Source: Gammaproteobacteria bacterium (lineage in GTDB: Bacteria > Pseudomonadota > Gammaproteobacteria > SZUA-229). From it: a stretch of 64,000 nt of DNA. The notes under the pieces were generated by a model that ran no database searches, was not told the DNA's origin, and worked only from the letters and a program-made list of their open reading frames with translations. This document shows positions 1-8,771 of the stretch, in pieces; positions within the stretch are counted from its first letter, which is position 1; the number at the start of each line of letters is the position of its first letter. The position numbers and the translations under genes were made by a program. The DNA is taken from the NCBI GenBank assembly GCA_029881795.1, contig JAOULX010000008.1, positions 62,001 through 126,000 of the forward strand, written 5' to 3'.

Positions 1-887
1 ATTTCGCCACTGTCGTATTTAGGCCCGTTATGGTCACGTGCCCAGCGCTTTGAATGAAATTCAGAAAAGAAATCAAACTCGCCAGCCTTGAAGGCTTCAA
101 GCGCCACTGTCTGGTCTTTGTAATATTTAACCACGACCTTGTCATAGTTATACATGCCCTTTCTGACTGGCAAATCTTTTGCCCAGTAGTTCGGGTTACG
201 CTTGTAAACAATATTTTTACCCAGATCATAGCTTTCGACCAGATAAGGCCCGCTGGTAAGCGGTACCACTTCGGTTAATTTATCGAAGGATGTATCGCCT
301 AGCCATTTTTTAGAAAACACTGGCAAATCGCCAATGATTAGATGCAGTTCAGGGTTTAATTTTTTAAACTCAAAACGGATACGGTATTTATCCAGCACTT
401 TAATCTGCTTTATATCTGCATAGTAAAACCGGTACTGCGGATGTGCTTTATCACTTAGCAGCAGATCAACTGAAAACTTTACATCATTAGCAGTGATTTC
501 AGTGCCGTCTGAAAAGCGTGCCTTTTTGTTTATCCGATAGGTCACTGACAGCTTGTTTTTTGCCAGCTGTATGTCATCTGCCAGTAGACCATAAACACTG
601 AAAGGCTCATCCAGACTTTTTTCGGTCAGTGATTCAAACATCAGCAAATCCACCGCACCGGCGGAAATACCTTTTAGTACAAACGGATTGAAAGAATCAA
701 ACGTGCCAAAGCCGGTTAATGTCAGCTGGCCGCCTTTTTTGGCCGCCGGATTGACATAATCAAAGTGCTTGAAATTTTGCTGATACTTTGGGCTATAACC
801 CATCGCCATCGATGAGGCTGCACTGAGGTTATTGATTGAACTGAGAAACAGCAGACTTATCAGTGTTATTCGGGATAATATTTGCAC
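1..887 (-). CDS. YejA-like family 5 extracellular solute-binding protein (partial)
   Basis: Only the N-terminal 295 or so residues are in the window; the C-terminus lies beyond base 1. This ORF is not in the supplied track because no ATG opens it: I read a GTG start at 887 with a GGA-type ribosome site just upstream. It is followed by a signal peptide (MQILSRITLISLLFLSS). The mature part has the family 5 oligopeptide-binding pattern, with FDYVNPAAKKGGQL, FDSFNPFVLKG, a run around ARFSDGTEITANDV and SGPYLVESYDLG. The FHSKRWARDHNG stretch resembles YejA, the periplasmic receptor of the Yej (microcin C-type) peptide ABC importer. The permease genes are expected downstream, outside the window. 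The YejA subfamily call is from memory of the family; the broader solute-binding call is firm. Confidence 0.85.
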   Translation of the reverse strand, partial: MQILSRITLISLLFLSSINNLSAASSMAMGYSPKYQQNFKHFDYVNPAAKKGGQLTLTGFGTFDSFNPFVLKGISAGAVDLLMFESLTEKSLDEPFSVYGLLADDIQLAKNKLSVTYRINKKARFSDGTEITANDVKFSVDLLLSDKAHPQYRFYYADIKQIKVLDKYRIRFEFKKLNPELHLIIGDLPVFSKKWLGDTSFDKLTEVVPLTSGPYLVESYDLGKNIVYKRNPNYWAKDLPVRKGMYNYDKVVVKYYKDQTVALEAFKAGEFDFFSEFHSKRWARDHNGPKYDSGE

Positions 888-971
888 AATGGGTTCCGTT
901 TTATTCTTATATCTTTATTGCGTGTAATCATTGTCATTATTTGCTTATTTGGCAACTCTTTCAGTTCAAGG

Positions 972-1000
972 TTCCCTGACCTATCCTATCACGGTAGAAT
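972..1000 (+). promoter_or_regulatory. possible sigma70 promoter for fabI
   Basis: TTCCCT (972-977) and TAGAAT (995-1000) are separated by exactly 17 bases, 34 bases before the fabI start. The -10 is good and the -35 weak, so this is tentative. Confidence 0.35.
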
Positions 1001-1033
1001 AACTCCATCATTAAAATAGTTAGGGAGTGGCTA

Positions 1034-1822
1034 ATGGGCTTTTTAAACGGAAAGCGTGCTTTGATTCTTGGTGTTGCCAGTAAAAAATCCATTGCCTGGG
1101 GTATTGCCGAGGCGATGCATCGAGAAGGCGCGGAACTTGCCTTTACCTATCAAAATGAACGCCTTAAAGAACGCGTTGCTAAATACGCCGGTGAACTGGG
1201 TTCAGATATTGTCATTCCCTGCAATGTTGCCGATGATGATGAGATTGAAGCGGTATTTGAGCATCTCGACGATTACTGGGATCACCTCGATATTCTGGTT
1301 CACTCAATCGCTTTTGCCCCCAAAGAACTGCTCGAAGGTGATTATCTCGACAACCTGACCCGTGAAGGCTTTAATATGGCCCACGATATCAGCTCTTACA
1401 GTCTGGCGGCACTGGCCCGAGCCGGTCGTCATATGATGCAGGATCGTGAAGATGCCAGTATTCTCACACTCAGTTATATCGGCGCAGTACGCACCTTTAG
1501 TGGATATAACGTAATGGGACTGGCTAAAGCCTCGCTGGAGGCAAATGTACGCTATCTGGCTGATAACCTTGGCCCCGATGGAATCCGGGTTAATGCGATA
1601 TCAGCCGGCCCAATTCGCACACTGGCTGCATCAGGCATCGGTAGCTTTAAGAAGATTCTTGATCACACAGAAAAAAATGCACCATTGCGGCGAAATGTAA
1701 CGATCGAAGATGTGGGTAATTCGGCAGCGTTTATGACATCTACCTTAGCCCGAGGTATTACCGGTGAGATTCTTTATGTTGATAGTGGCTTTAATATTAT
1801 CGGACTGAAAGATCACGATTAA
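1034..1822 (+). CDS. fabI: enoyl-[acyl-carrier-protein] reductase (NADH) FabI
   Basis: FabI performs the last reduction of each type II fatty-acid elongation cycle, converting trans-2-enoyl-ACP to acyl-ACP with NADH in the cytoplasm. The 262-residue length is normal. The divergent short-chain dehydrogenase features of FabI are visible: an N-terminal nucleotide loop [15 protein letters not shown], the first tyrosine in TLSYIGA (Tyr148) and the catalytic Tyr158-x6-Lys165 in YNVMGLAK. The substrate-loop segment [15 protein letters not shown] is conserved. The start has a clear AGGGAG ribosome site six bases upstream. The gene stands alone, closed by a strong hairpin terminator. Tyr-x6-Lys spacing separates it from ordinary SDRs (Tyr-x3-Lys), so the call is secure. 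Confidence 0.97.
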   Translation: MGFLNGKRALILGVASKKSIAWGIAEAMHREGAELAFTYQNERLKERVAKYAGELGSDIVIPCNVADDDEIEAVFEHLDDYWDHLDILVHSIAFAPKELLEGDYLDNLTREGFNMAHDISSYSLAALARAGRHMMQDREDASILTLSYIGAVRTFSGYNVMGLAKASLEANVRYLADNLGPDGIRVNAISAGPIRTLAASGIGSFKKILDHTEKNAPLRRNVTIEDVGNSAAFMTSTLARGITGEILYVDSGFNIIGLKDHD

Positions 1823-1849
1823 GTTTTAGTATTACCCACTTACCTAGCG

Positions 1850-1885
1850 CACAAAAAAAGGCAGCATAAGCTGTCTTTTTTTGTG
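1850..1885. terminator. bidirectional intrinsic terminator between fabI and the symporter gene
   Basis: A 16-base stem (CACAAAAAAAGGCAGC, one G:T wobble) closes an ATAA loop, with A/T tracts on both sides. It can end fabI (plus) and the convergent symporter gene (minus). Confidence 0.88.
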
Positions 1886-1901
1886 TCGGCATTTCATGCC
1901 G

Positions 1902-3209
1902 CTAATGCTTCAGAATATTTTTTTCACCCTGTAATTTACCAATTACAACGGCAGCAACAGAGTCACTGAAGATATTGACTGAAGTACGGCACATATCAAG
2001 CACACGATCGACTGCTATGATCAGTCCTACCGCTTCCATCGGCAAACCGATTGCAGCTAGAATGATGGTAATAGCCACCAAACTGGCAGAAGGAATTCCG
2101 GCCACCCCTATTGAGGTCAGTAATGCCACCAGCACGATGGTAAATTGCTGAGCAAAGGATAAATCAAGACCATAAGCCTGTGCAATAAAGATTGCCGCAA
2201 CGCATTCATACAACGCCGTGCCATCCATATTGATGGTTGCGCCTAAAGGCAGAACAAAACTACTGGTTTTGTTAGAGACACCTGCATTTTTTTCAACACA
2301 TTCCATTGTTACCGGCAAAGTAGCCGATGATGATGCGGTTGAAAATGCCGTTAATAAAGCCGGCGACATGGCTTTGTGATGACGATACGGATTGCTAACA
2401 CCAGCGACGTATTTCAATATCAGTGGTAGGGTAATAAGCATGTGAATTAACAATGCGGCAAACACCGAAAGTGCAAACATGCCCAGAGTTTCAATCAGGT
2501 TAAAGAATTTTTCAGGATTACCGGCCGGATCTATATCTGAAACCACTTTAGCCACCAGTCCAAACACACCCAGTGGTGCAAAGCGCATGACAAGGTCGGT
2601 GATTTTCATCATGGTTTCAAAAATACCATTCCAAAAATGTTTTTGAGTGATGGCATGATCGGTACTGATACCACTCATGAAATAACCAAATAACAGACTA
2701 AAGAAAATCAGTCCCAACATCTGACCATCGGCTGCAGCTGCTACGATATTAGTTGGTATCATCCGTAAAAAAACATCTACGATATCACCGGCTCCACGTC
2801 CCTCTACTTTTTCAGAGAAGCTACTGGTTTCAACTTGTAAACCAATTTTATCCTTAGCCGCTTCACCGTCGATAATTCCCGGTTCTACATAGTTCACAAC
2901 CATTAAGCCAACGATAATGGCCAGCAGACTGCTTAGCAGATAAAAGATCAGGGTCTTGCCGCCTAAACGGCCTATTTCGGGACCGCTGCCGAGACCGGCC
3001 ACACCGACAATAATCGATGAGAAGACCAGTGGCACGATAAGCATTTTCAATGCCTGAAGAAAAAGCGCGCCAATGAATGCAAAAATCTGATTGAAACTGA
3101 CACCCAGTATCGCCGCATCTTTACCGGTGAGATATCCGGCAAAAACTGCCAGCAACAAAGCGAGCAGTATTTTCCAATGCGCGCCTAAATTTTTATATTT
3201 ACTCCACAT
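1902..3209 (-). CDS. dicarboxylate/acidic amino acid:cation symporter (DAACS family)
   Basis: This is a 435-residue inner-membrane secondary transporter of the GltP/DctA/EAAT family (PF00375). The serine-rich re-entrant loop is seen as STASSSATLPVT. The unwound transmembrane-7 motif is NMDGTALYECVAAIFIAQ. The transmembrane-8 segment LDMCRTSVNI keeps the Asp and Arg that bind the carboxylate side chain in glutamate/aspartate homologues. That motif is closer to GltPh/EAAT than to DctA, so glutamate or aspartate is the likelier substrate, though C4-dicarboxylates cannot be excluded. The gene starts 28 bases after the ppiD stop on the same strand and may be transcribed with it. An AGGG ribosome site precedes the ATG. 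Confidence 0.9.
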   Translation of the reverse strand: MWSKYKNLGAHWKILLALLLAVFAGYLTGKDAAILGVSFNQIFAFIGALFLQALKMLIVPLVFSSIIVGVAGLGSGPEIGRLGGKTLIFYLLSSLLAIIVGLMVVNYVEPGIIDGEAAKDKIGLQVETSSFSEKVEGRGAGDIVDVFLRMIPTNIVAAAADGQMLGLIFFSLLFGYFMSGISTDHAITQKHFWNGIFETMMKITDLVMRFAPLGVFGLVAKVVSDIDPAGNPEKFFNLIETLGMFALSVFAALLIHMLITLPLILKYVAGVSNPYRHHKAMSPALLTAFSTASSSATLPVTMECVEKNAGVSNKTSSFVLPLGATINMDGTALYECVAAIFIAQAYGLDLSFAQQFTIVLVALLTSIGVAGIPSASLVAITIILAAIGLPMEAVGLIIAVDRVLDMCRTSVNIFSDSVAAVVIGKLQGEKNILKH

Positions 3210-3237
3210 TGCTACTGCCCTTATATCTGCTTGTTAT

Positions 3238-5154
3238 TTATTCAGCACTTTTTTCTGGAATATAAATCTCTGAATTTTCTCTGATAGCTGCAACGACAGC
3301 GCTGAACTCTTTATTTGCGAGCTGAGTATTGAGCCCTGATACGGTTTTAGCATCGGTTGTGACAGACTCTGCTGATGCATCCTTAACAGCTGAAACGGCA
3401 ACTACTGCAGCATTACCATTACTTAAAGTGATCTGCTGAAAACTTACCATATCAGCAGCAGGTCTTGATAATCTGAAAGCACTCTGGCTAACTTCACGTG
3501 CAGCCTTATCACTATCACGTTTTACCAGACCAATTGTTTTAGCATTATTTTTTAACGCTGCCGTTTGCTTACGCCAGTTTTTCAGACTGCTGTCAGCTTT
3601 AATAGCTGCTGCCAGTTCTGCAGCTGACTCAGTCGCCATTTTTTTAGCCATATTTGACTTTAATTCAGCAATGATAGCTGCTTTGACCGAATCAAAACTT
3701 TTTGAGCTGGCTGCTTTATGTTGATTAACACGGATGACGACAACATGCTTATTCGAGATCTCAATCGCATCGCTGTTCAGACGTTCTTTTATAATGCTGT
3801 CTTCAAAGGCCGCGTTTCTGACTTTTGCGTTGGTCGCAATACCGCTGCCGCTATTTCGGTTAAAGAGAGCAGTTTTTTGCACTGGCAGACTGAGTTGTTC
3901 AGAAACAAGATCCAGACTTTCAGGATTCTCATAGGCTAAATTAGCCAGTTGTTCTGCTTTTTCAAAAAACAGATTCTGCACAGCCGATTCCTTAAGATCT
4001 TTTTCGATAGATGCTTTTTTGGCTGCCAGCGTTTCAACCTTAGGTGTTTGTATCTCATCCAGTTTTATAATATGAAAACCAAATTCGGTACGCACAACAG
4101 CACTTTGCTGACCTTTCTTTAATTTATACAGAGCTTCTTCAAACGGTTTTACCATCATGCCTTTTGAAACCAGACCGAGATCACCACCGTTTTCAGCAGA
4201 ACCTGTATCGTCTGAATATTTTTTAGCCAGCGTTGCAAACTTTCCACCTGCAGCCAGTTCTTTTTCAATCTTTTTGATTTTCTCTTCTGCTGCACGCTTC
4301 TCATCCGCTTTTGCATCGGAAGCCAGGTTTACTAAAATGTGCCGGGCTTTTCGCTGCTCATTGGATTTAGTATTTGCCACATAAGCGTCATAACTCTTCT
4401 GTATATCTGCATCACTAACAGGTACTTCAGCGGCTATCTGTTCTGATTTAAGCTCAATATACTGCAGACTGACCTGCTCAGGATTCATATAACGGAATGT
4501 GTTTTGCTGATAATACTGTTTTGCATCTTCAGCAGAAACCGTTGTCTTGCTGATAAAATCGCTGACTTTAAATTCTGCCAGACTGATTTCACGCTGCTGA
4601 TCTTTCAGCAGCTGCTGCGCTTTCATATCTGACTCAGTACTGATGGCACTCGCCATCAGTGTGTCCTGAACGTGACCGCTTGATAATTCCTGACGATACA
4701 AGGCTTCAAAACCTGCCAGACTCATGCCCTGACTGTGGAGCACTTTTTCATAAAGACTCTGTGAGAACTGACCGTCTTCTTTAAAGGCATCTATCGATCT
4801 GATAGCAGCAGCCAGTGAGTTATCGGCAATCGCGTAACCGATTTTATTGGCGTATTGATTCAGGGCTTCGGTCGCAATCAGCTGATTTAAAACCTGTTCT
4901 TTAAGCAATTTATCGTAGGCTTCACTTTTCGGCATATTGTTACCGAACATCTGCTGCATTCGCGCCCGTTGTTGTGACAATGCACGATCAAACTGGGCTG
5001 GTGTTATTTCAGTATCATTAACTTTAGCAACAACTTTATTTCCGCCTACATCCAGATATGACTGAATACCCCACAATGCGAAAGGTACACTAATCAGAGC
5101 AACGATAACCCAACCTAACCAACCTTGAATACGATCATTAATTGACTGCAACAT
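3238..5154 (-). CDS. ppiD: periplasmic chaperone / peptidyl-prolyl isomerase PpiD
   Basis: PpiD is an inner-membrane-anchored periplasmic chaperone that meets secreted proteins at the Sec translocon. The 638 residues comprise a short cytoplasmic N-terminus, one membrane segment (about residues 12-34), a SurA-N-like chaperone region (about 40-190), a parvulin-type rotamase domain (about 268-367, RKARHILVNLA to EFGFHIIKLDE) and a long C-terminal arm. Length and domain order match the family. The gene follows hupB as in E. coli and Pseudomonas, with three tRNA genes between. Parvulin domains of PpiD are often inactive as isomerases, so chaperone function is the safer claim. Confidence 0.95.
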   Translation of the reverse strand: MLQSINDRIQGWLGWVIVALISVPFALWGIQSYLDVGGNKVVAKVNDTEITPAQFDRALSQQRARMQQMFGNNMPKSEAYDKLLKEQVLNQLIATEALNQYANKIGYAIADNSLAAAIRSIDAFKEDGQFSQSLYEKVLHSQGMSLAGFEALYRQELSSGHVQDTLMASAISTESDMKAQQLLKDQQREISLAEFKVSDFISKTTVSAEDAKQYYQQNTFRYMNPEQVSLQYIELKSEQIAAEVPVSDADIQKSYDAYVANTKSNEQRKARHILVNLASDAKADEKRAAEEKIKKIEKELAAGGKFATLAKKYSDDTGSAENGGDLGLVSKGMMVKPFEEALYKLKKGQQSAVVRTEFGFHIIKLDEIQTPKVETLAAKKASIEKDLKESAVQNLFFEKAEQLANLAYENPESLDLVSEQLSLPVQKTALFNRNSGSGIATNAKVRNAAFEDSIIKERLNSDAIEISNKHVVVIRVNQHKAASSKSFDSVKAAIIAELKSNMAKKMATESAAELAAAIKADSSLKNWRKQTAALKNNAKTIGLVKRDSDKAAREVSQSAFRLSRPAADMVSFQQITLSNGNAAVVAVSAVKDASAESVTTDAKTVSGLNTQLANKEFSAVVAAIRENSEIYIPEKSAE

Positions 5155-5401
5155 CTTTGTAAAGTGTCCTTTATTTTTTTCCGCAATACCCAGTCTGTTC
5201 GAGTATTGAAATTAATAATTAATTCTGAATGCGAACAGAAACCCGCTATATATTATTTTTTCAGTCTGATTCAGCTATGGTGAATTCACTGATGATATTT
5301 TTTACCGCAGTAAATTGCAGCAGACGAAATGATACTATATGTCGACTGGATTGTCGCAAAGAAAATAACGCAAAGATGGGACTGAAACAGCTAAATCCTG
5401 A

Positions 5402-5478
5402 TGGCGGAGCGGACGGGACTCGAACCCGCGACCCCCGGCGTGACAGGCCGGTATTCTAACCAGCTGAACTACCGCTCC
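5402..5478 (-). tRNA. tRNA-Asp (GTC), copy 1
   Basis: On the minus strand the cloverleaf runs from GGAGCGG to an encoded CCA, 77 nt, with anticodon GTC in CCTGTCACG. It is identical base for base to the second copy 109 bases away. Confidence 0.97.
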
Positions 5479-5510
5479 GCAGGAATTATTGTCAATTTGT
5501 TTCAGGTTAA

Positions 5511-5587
5511 TGGCGGAGCGGACGGGACTCGAACCCGCGACCCCCGGCGTGACAGGCCGGTATTCTAACCAGCTGAACTACCGCTCC
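5511..5587 (-). tRNA. tRNA-Asp (GTC), copy 2
   Basis: Same 77-nt sequence as copy 1, with anticodon GTC and encoded CCA. It lies between tRNA-Val and the first tRNA-Asp copy and is presumably processed from one precursor with them. Confidence 0.97.
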
Positions 5588-5624
5588 TGGTAACTAAACC
5601 AATACTATTGGAATTAATAGTATG

Positions 5625-5700
5625 TGGTGGGTGGTGAGGGAGTCGAACCCCCGACATTCGCCTTGTAAGGGCGACGCTCTACCAGCTGAGCTAACCACCC
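5625..5700 (-). tRNA. tRNA-Val (TAC)
   Basis: 76 nt on the minus strand: GGGTGGT acceptor, anticodon TAC in CCTTACAAG, T-loop GGTTCGACTC and encoded CCA. Only 17 bases separate it from the hupB stop, so it is probably transcribed by read-through from hupB or from a promoter inside hupB. Confidence 0.97.
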
Positions 5701-5717
5701 TTATCTGAGAACGCGCG

Positions 5718-5990
5718 CTAGTTTACAGCATCCTTAAGGGCTTTGCCAGGCTTAAATGCAGGCACTTTTGCAGCAGCAATTTGAATTTCTGCACCTGTTT
5801 GTGGGTTACGACCAACACGTGCAGCACGTTCGCGAACCAGATAGGTACCAAATCCAACGATAGTTACCTGATCACCATTTTTTAACGCGCCAGTTACAGC
5901 ACCAATAAATGCATCAACCGCTTTGCCGGCAGCTGCTTTTGATAAATCTGCAGTTTCAGCAACTGATTCAACTAATTCTGTTTTATTCAT
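5718..5990 (-). CDS. hupB: DNA-binding protein HU-beta
   Basis: HU is a small dimeric nucleoid protein that bends DNA without sequence specificity. The 90-residue length is exact for the family. The N-terminal helices start [12 protein letters not shown], and the beta-arm signature [21 protein letters not shown] includes the conserved RNPxTG tip that intercalates into DNA. The C-terminus reads [12 protein letters not shown]. It sits between lon and the tRNA-Val/Asp genes, followed by ppiD. A strong promoter and a long, hairpin-rich leader lie upstream. HU-beta rather than HU-alpha is inferred from the lon/ppiD neighbourhood. Confidence 0.97.
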   Translation of the reverse strand: MNKTELVESVAETADLSKAAAGKAVDAFIGAVTGALKNGDQVTIVGFGTYLVRERAARVGRNPQTGAEIQIAAAKVPAFKPGKALKDAVN

Positions 5991-6042
5991 TCGATAGCCT
6001 TTTAATGGTTTTTTTATAAAATTATTTATAATTTAAAAATAC

Positions 6043-6068
6043 TGGCGTTGTTCAAAATTTCAACGCCA
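6043..6068 (-). repeat. hairpin in the hupB leader (proximal)
   Basis: Perfect 8-bp inverted repeat (TGGCGTTG / CAACGCCA) around a 10-nt AT-rich loop, about 50 bases upstream of the hupB start. No T-tract follows, so it is not an ordinary terminator. Confidence 0.6.
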
Positions 6069-6101
6069 TTAAATACTCAACAGAGTAAAAACTCGGAGTG
6101 A

Positions 6102-6134
6102 CAACCAACATATAAATTATTACTACGTTGGTTG
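6102..6134 (-). repeat. hairpin in the hupB leader (distal)
   Basis: Perfect 8-bp inverted repeat (CAACCAAC / GTTGGTTG) with a 17-nt AT-rich loop, just downstream of the hupB promoter. It would form near the 5' end of the leader RNA. Confidence 0.6.
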
Positions 6135-6141
6135 CCGCAAT

Positions 6142-6170
6142 TTTATACCAGCCATAGCCCGCCCGGTCAA
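6142..6170 (-). promoter_or_regulatory. sigma70 promoter for hupB
   Basis: TTGACC (complement of 6165-6170) and TATAAA (complement of 6142-6147) are separated by 17 bases. The match is near consensus, placed just after the lon stop, and gives a leader of roughly 140 nt. Confidence 0.7.
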
Positions 6171-6173
6171 TGA

Positions 6174-8618
6174 TTAATGATGAGAAACATTGCCGGATTT
6201 TTTATTTTCAGACTTGGATTTACGACGAACGGCAGCAGATTCTTTATCACCGTCACCCTCTTTTAAGGCCGTCGGCTGATATTGCAAAGCAAATTCCAGC
6301 GCCTGCTCAATCCACTGAACTGGCTGAACATCAAGCTTTTCTAATATGTTTTTAGGGATCTCAGCAAGATCTTTACGATTTTCTTCTGGGATTAATACGG
6401 TTTTAATACCACCACGATGAGCCGCCAATAACTTTTCTTTAAGTCCGCCTATGGGTAATACTTCACCGCGCAGAGTAATCTCACCCGTCATAGCCACATC
6501 AGCTCTGACGGGAATAGCGGTCAGAGACGATGTTAATGCCACACACATAGCTACCCCTGCACTCGGTCCATCTTTTGGCGTAGCACCCTCAGGAACATGT
6601 ATATGGATATCTTTGTTTTCATGGAAGCCTTCTGCAAGACCCAGTACCGCTGCACGGCTTCTGACCACAGACATTGCTGCCTGAATGGATTCCTGCATCA
6701 CATCACCAAGCTGCCCGGTATAAGATAATTTACCTTTACCCGACATCACTGCTGCTTCGATGCTCAATAGTTCACCACCGACTTCGGTCCATGCCAGACC
6801 GGTTACCTGACCAATTTGATCATTTTCTTCGGCCAGACCAAAGCGGAAACGTCTTACACCAAGATATTTATCAAGGTTTTTAGAGGTTACATTGGTCTTT
6901 TTATTAGTTGGTTTGAGCAGTATATCCTTAACAACTTTTCGACAAATTTTGGCAATTTCTCGCTCCAGATTACGAACACCAGCCTCACGCGTATAATAAT
7001 GCACGATATCTAATAAGGCGCCATCGGAAATGCTGATTTCATCAGGCTTCAGTCCGTTATCTTTAATTTGTTTCACCGCCAGATAATTTTTTGCAATATT
7101 AACTTTTTCATCTTCGGTATAACCTGCCAGTCGAATCACTTCCATCCGGTCAAGTAATGGTCCCGGAATATTCATGCTGTTCGAAGTAGCGATAAACATA
7201 ACGTCGGACAGGTCAAAATCGACTTCGAGATAATGATCACCGAAAGTATGGTTTTGTTCCGGGTCCAACACCTCAAGCAAAGCAGAGGCTGGATCACCCC
7301 GGAAATCGTTTGCCATTTTATCGATTTCATCGAGCAGAAATAACGGATTGCGTGTACCCACTTTACTCAAATTTTGGATAACCTTACCCGGCATCGAGCC
7401 AATATAGGTGCGCCGATGACCACGTATCTCTGCTTCATCTCTGACACCACCCAAGGCCATCCGCGTAAACTTACGGTTGGTTGCGTTTGCAATCGAACGT
7501 CCCAGTGAAGTTTTACCCACACCTGGCGGCCCTACCAGACATAAAATAGGTCCTTTTAATTTTTTAACTCGCTGTTGTACTGCGAGATATTCCAGAATAC
7601 GTTCTTTGACTTTTTCCAAACCGAAATGATCAGCATCCAACACATCACTGGCTTTGGCCAGATCATTACTTATTTTGCTGCGTTTTTTCCATGGGCAACC
7701 GGTCAGCCAGTCGATGTAATTTCTGACCACAGTAGCTTCTGCAGACATTGGCGACATCATTTTTAATTTGCTGAGTTCTGCCTCCGCCTTCTTTTGAGCT
7801 TCTTTGCTCATTCCGGCTTTTTCAATGCGCTGCTCTATTTCTTCAACTTCATTGGGCACATCATCCATATCACCCAGTTCTTTCTGAATCGCTTTCATCT
7901 GCTCATTCAGATAATATTCACGCTGACTTTTTTCCATTTGCGTTTTAACGCGACCACGAATACGTTTTTCGATCTGCAATAAATCAATCTCTGCATCGAT
8001 CAGACTCATCAAATATTCCAGGCGGGCAGCCACATCTGAAATTTCAAGAATCTTTTGCTTCTCTTCAATTTTAAGCGACATATGTGCCGCAATGGTATCT
8101 GATAAACGAGCCGGTGAATCTATACCCGCCAGTGAGGTCAAAATTTCTGGTGGTACTTTTTTATTTAATTTCACGTACTGGTCAAAAACACCAAGTATCG
8201 AACGCGACAGAACTTCCAGTTCACGATCATTACTTTCTTCATCGGTTTCCAGCAGATCGTATTCGGCGGTAAAAAACTCTTCTGAATCTTTAAGATTTTT
8301 TACTACGGCACGCTGAGCGCCTTCAACCAGTACTTTTATCGTACCGTCGGGCAGTTTTAGAAGCTGCAATACGGTTGATAAGGTACCAATTTGGTGCAGG
8401 TCTTCGATCCCTGGCTCATCAATATCAGCACTCTTCTGAGCCACCAAAAGAATTTTCTTGTTAGCAGACATGGCCGTATCAAGCGCTTTGATCGACTTGT
8501 CCCGGCCTACGAATAATGGAATGACCATATGTGGATAAACCACAACATCACGCAATGGCAGTAATGGAATGGGCTGATGCTCGTCTGACATTACATCGGT
8601 ATTTTCTGGGCTGGTCAC
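6174..8618 (-). CDS. lon: ATP-dependent protease Lon
   Basis: Lon is a homohexameric cytoplasmic AAA+ serine protease that degrades misfolded and short-lived regulatory proteins. The 814 residues hold the N-terminal substrate-recognition domain ([14 protein letters not shown] onward), the Walker A motif GPPGVGKT (363-370), Walker B LFLLDEID, and the C-terminal protease domain with catalytic Ser686 in PKDGPSAG and Lys near 729 in [10 protein letters not shown]. The start is GTG with an AGAGG site upstream; an internal ATG at residue 10 has no comparable ribosome site. A good heat-shock-type promoter lies upstream. The C-terminus carries a lysine/serine-rich tail not needed for catalysis. Confidence 0.97.
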   Translation of the reverse strand: MTSPENTDVMSDEHQPIPLLPLRDVVVYPHMVIPLFVGRDKSIKALDTAMSANKKILLVAQKSADIDEPGIEDLHQIGTLSTVLQLLKLPDGTIKVLVEGAQRAVVKNLKDSEEFFTAEYDLLETDEESNDRELEVLSRSILGVFDQYVKLNKKVPPEILTSLAGIDSPARLSDTIAAHMSLKIEEKQKILEISDVAARLEYLMSLIDAEIDLLQIEKRIRGRVKTQMEKSQREYYLNEQMKAIQKELGDMDDVPNEVEEIEQRIEKAGMSKEAQKKAEAELSKLKMMSPMSAEATVVRNYIDWLTGCPWKKRSKISNDLAKASDVLDADHFGLEKVKERILEYLAVQQRVKKLKGPILCLVGPPGVGKTSLGRSIANATNRKFTRMALGGVRDEAEIRGHRRTYIGSMPGKVIQNLSKVGTRNPLFLLDEIDKMANDFRGDPASALLEVLDPEQNHTFGDHYLEVDFDLSDVMFIATSNSMNIPGPLLDRMEVIRLAGYTEDEKVNIAKNYLAVKQIKDNGLKPDEISISDGALLDIVHYYTREAGVRNLEREIAKICRKVVKDILLKPTNKKTNVTSKNLDKYLGVRRFRFGLAEENDQIGQVTGLAWTEVGGELLSIEAAVMSGKGKLSYTGQLGDVMQESIQAAMSVVRSRAAVLGLAEGFHENKDIHIHVPEGATPKDGPSAGVAMCVALTSSLTAIPVRADVAMTGEITLRGEVLPIGGLKEKLLAAHRGGIKTVLIPEENRKDLAEIPKNILEKLDVQPVQWIEQALEFALQYQPTALKEGDGDKESAAVRRKSKSENKKSGNVSHH

Positions 8619-8674
8619 GTTACTTACCTCTTAATATAGCTCGCGTATCGGCTAACAAATAACTGTATTCGCTA

Positions 8675-8702
8675 AAATTGGGGATGCGAACAGTTATTTC
8701 AA
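8675..8702 (-). promoter_or_regulatory. putative sigma32 (heat-shock) promoter for lon
   Basis: On the minus strand TTGAAA (complement of 8697-8702) is followed after 13 bases by CCCCAATTT (complement of 8675-8683). This closely matches the RpoH consensus CTTGAAA-N13-15-CCCCATNT and lies about 57 bases before the lon start. Confidence 0.6.
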
Positions 8703-8737
8703 CCCCGAATTAAGAATATGTTTGATTATTTCAGAAC

Positions 8738-8769
8738 AAAAAAAACCGCGTTCTTGACGCGGCTTTTTT
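8738..8769 (-). terminator. intrinsic terminator after clpX
   Basis: A CCGCG/CGCGG stem with a 7-nt loop follows the clpX stop and is followed by a T-tract on the minus strand. It separates clpX transcription from lon. Confidence 0.82.
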
Positions 8770-8771
8770 AA

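Noticed and set aside
54-278. Plus-strand ORF at the left edge
   Set aside because: Shadow of the YejA-like gene on the minus strand; no ribosome site or protein-like composition.
1068-1358. ORF inside fabI
   Set aside because: Alternative frame of fabI; no independent evidence.
4157-4384. Plus ORF within ppiD
   Set aside because: Antisense shadow of ppiD; composition is that of a reversed frame.
5229-5459. Plus ORF reading into tRNA-Asp
   Set aside because: It runs antisense across a tRNA gene; its ADGTRTRDPRRDRPVF tail is the typical artefact of translating a tRNA reverse complement.
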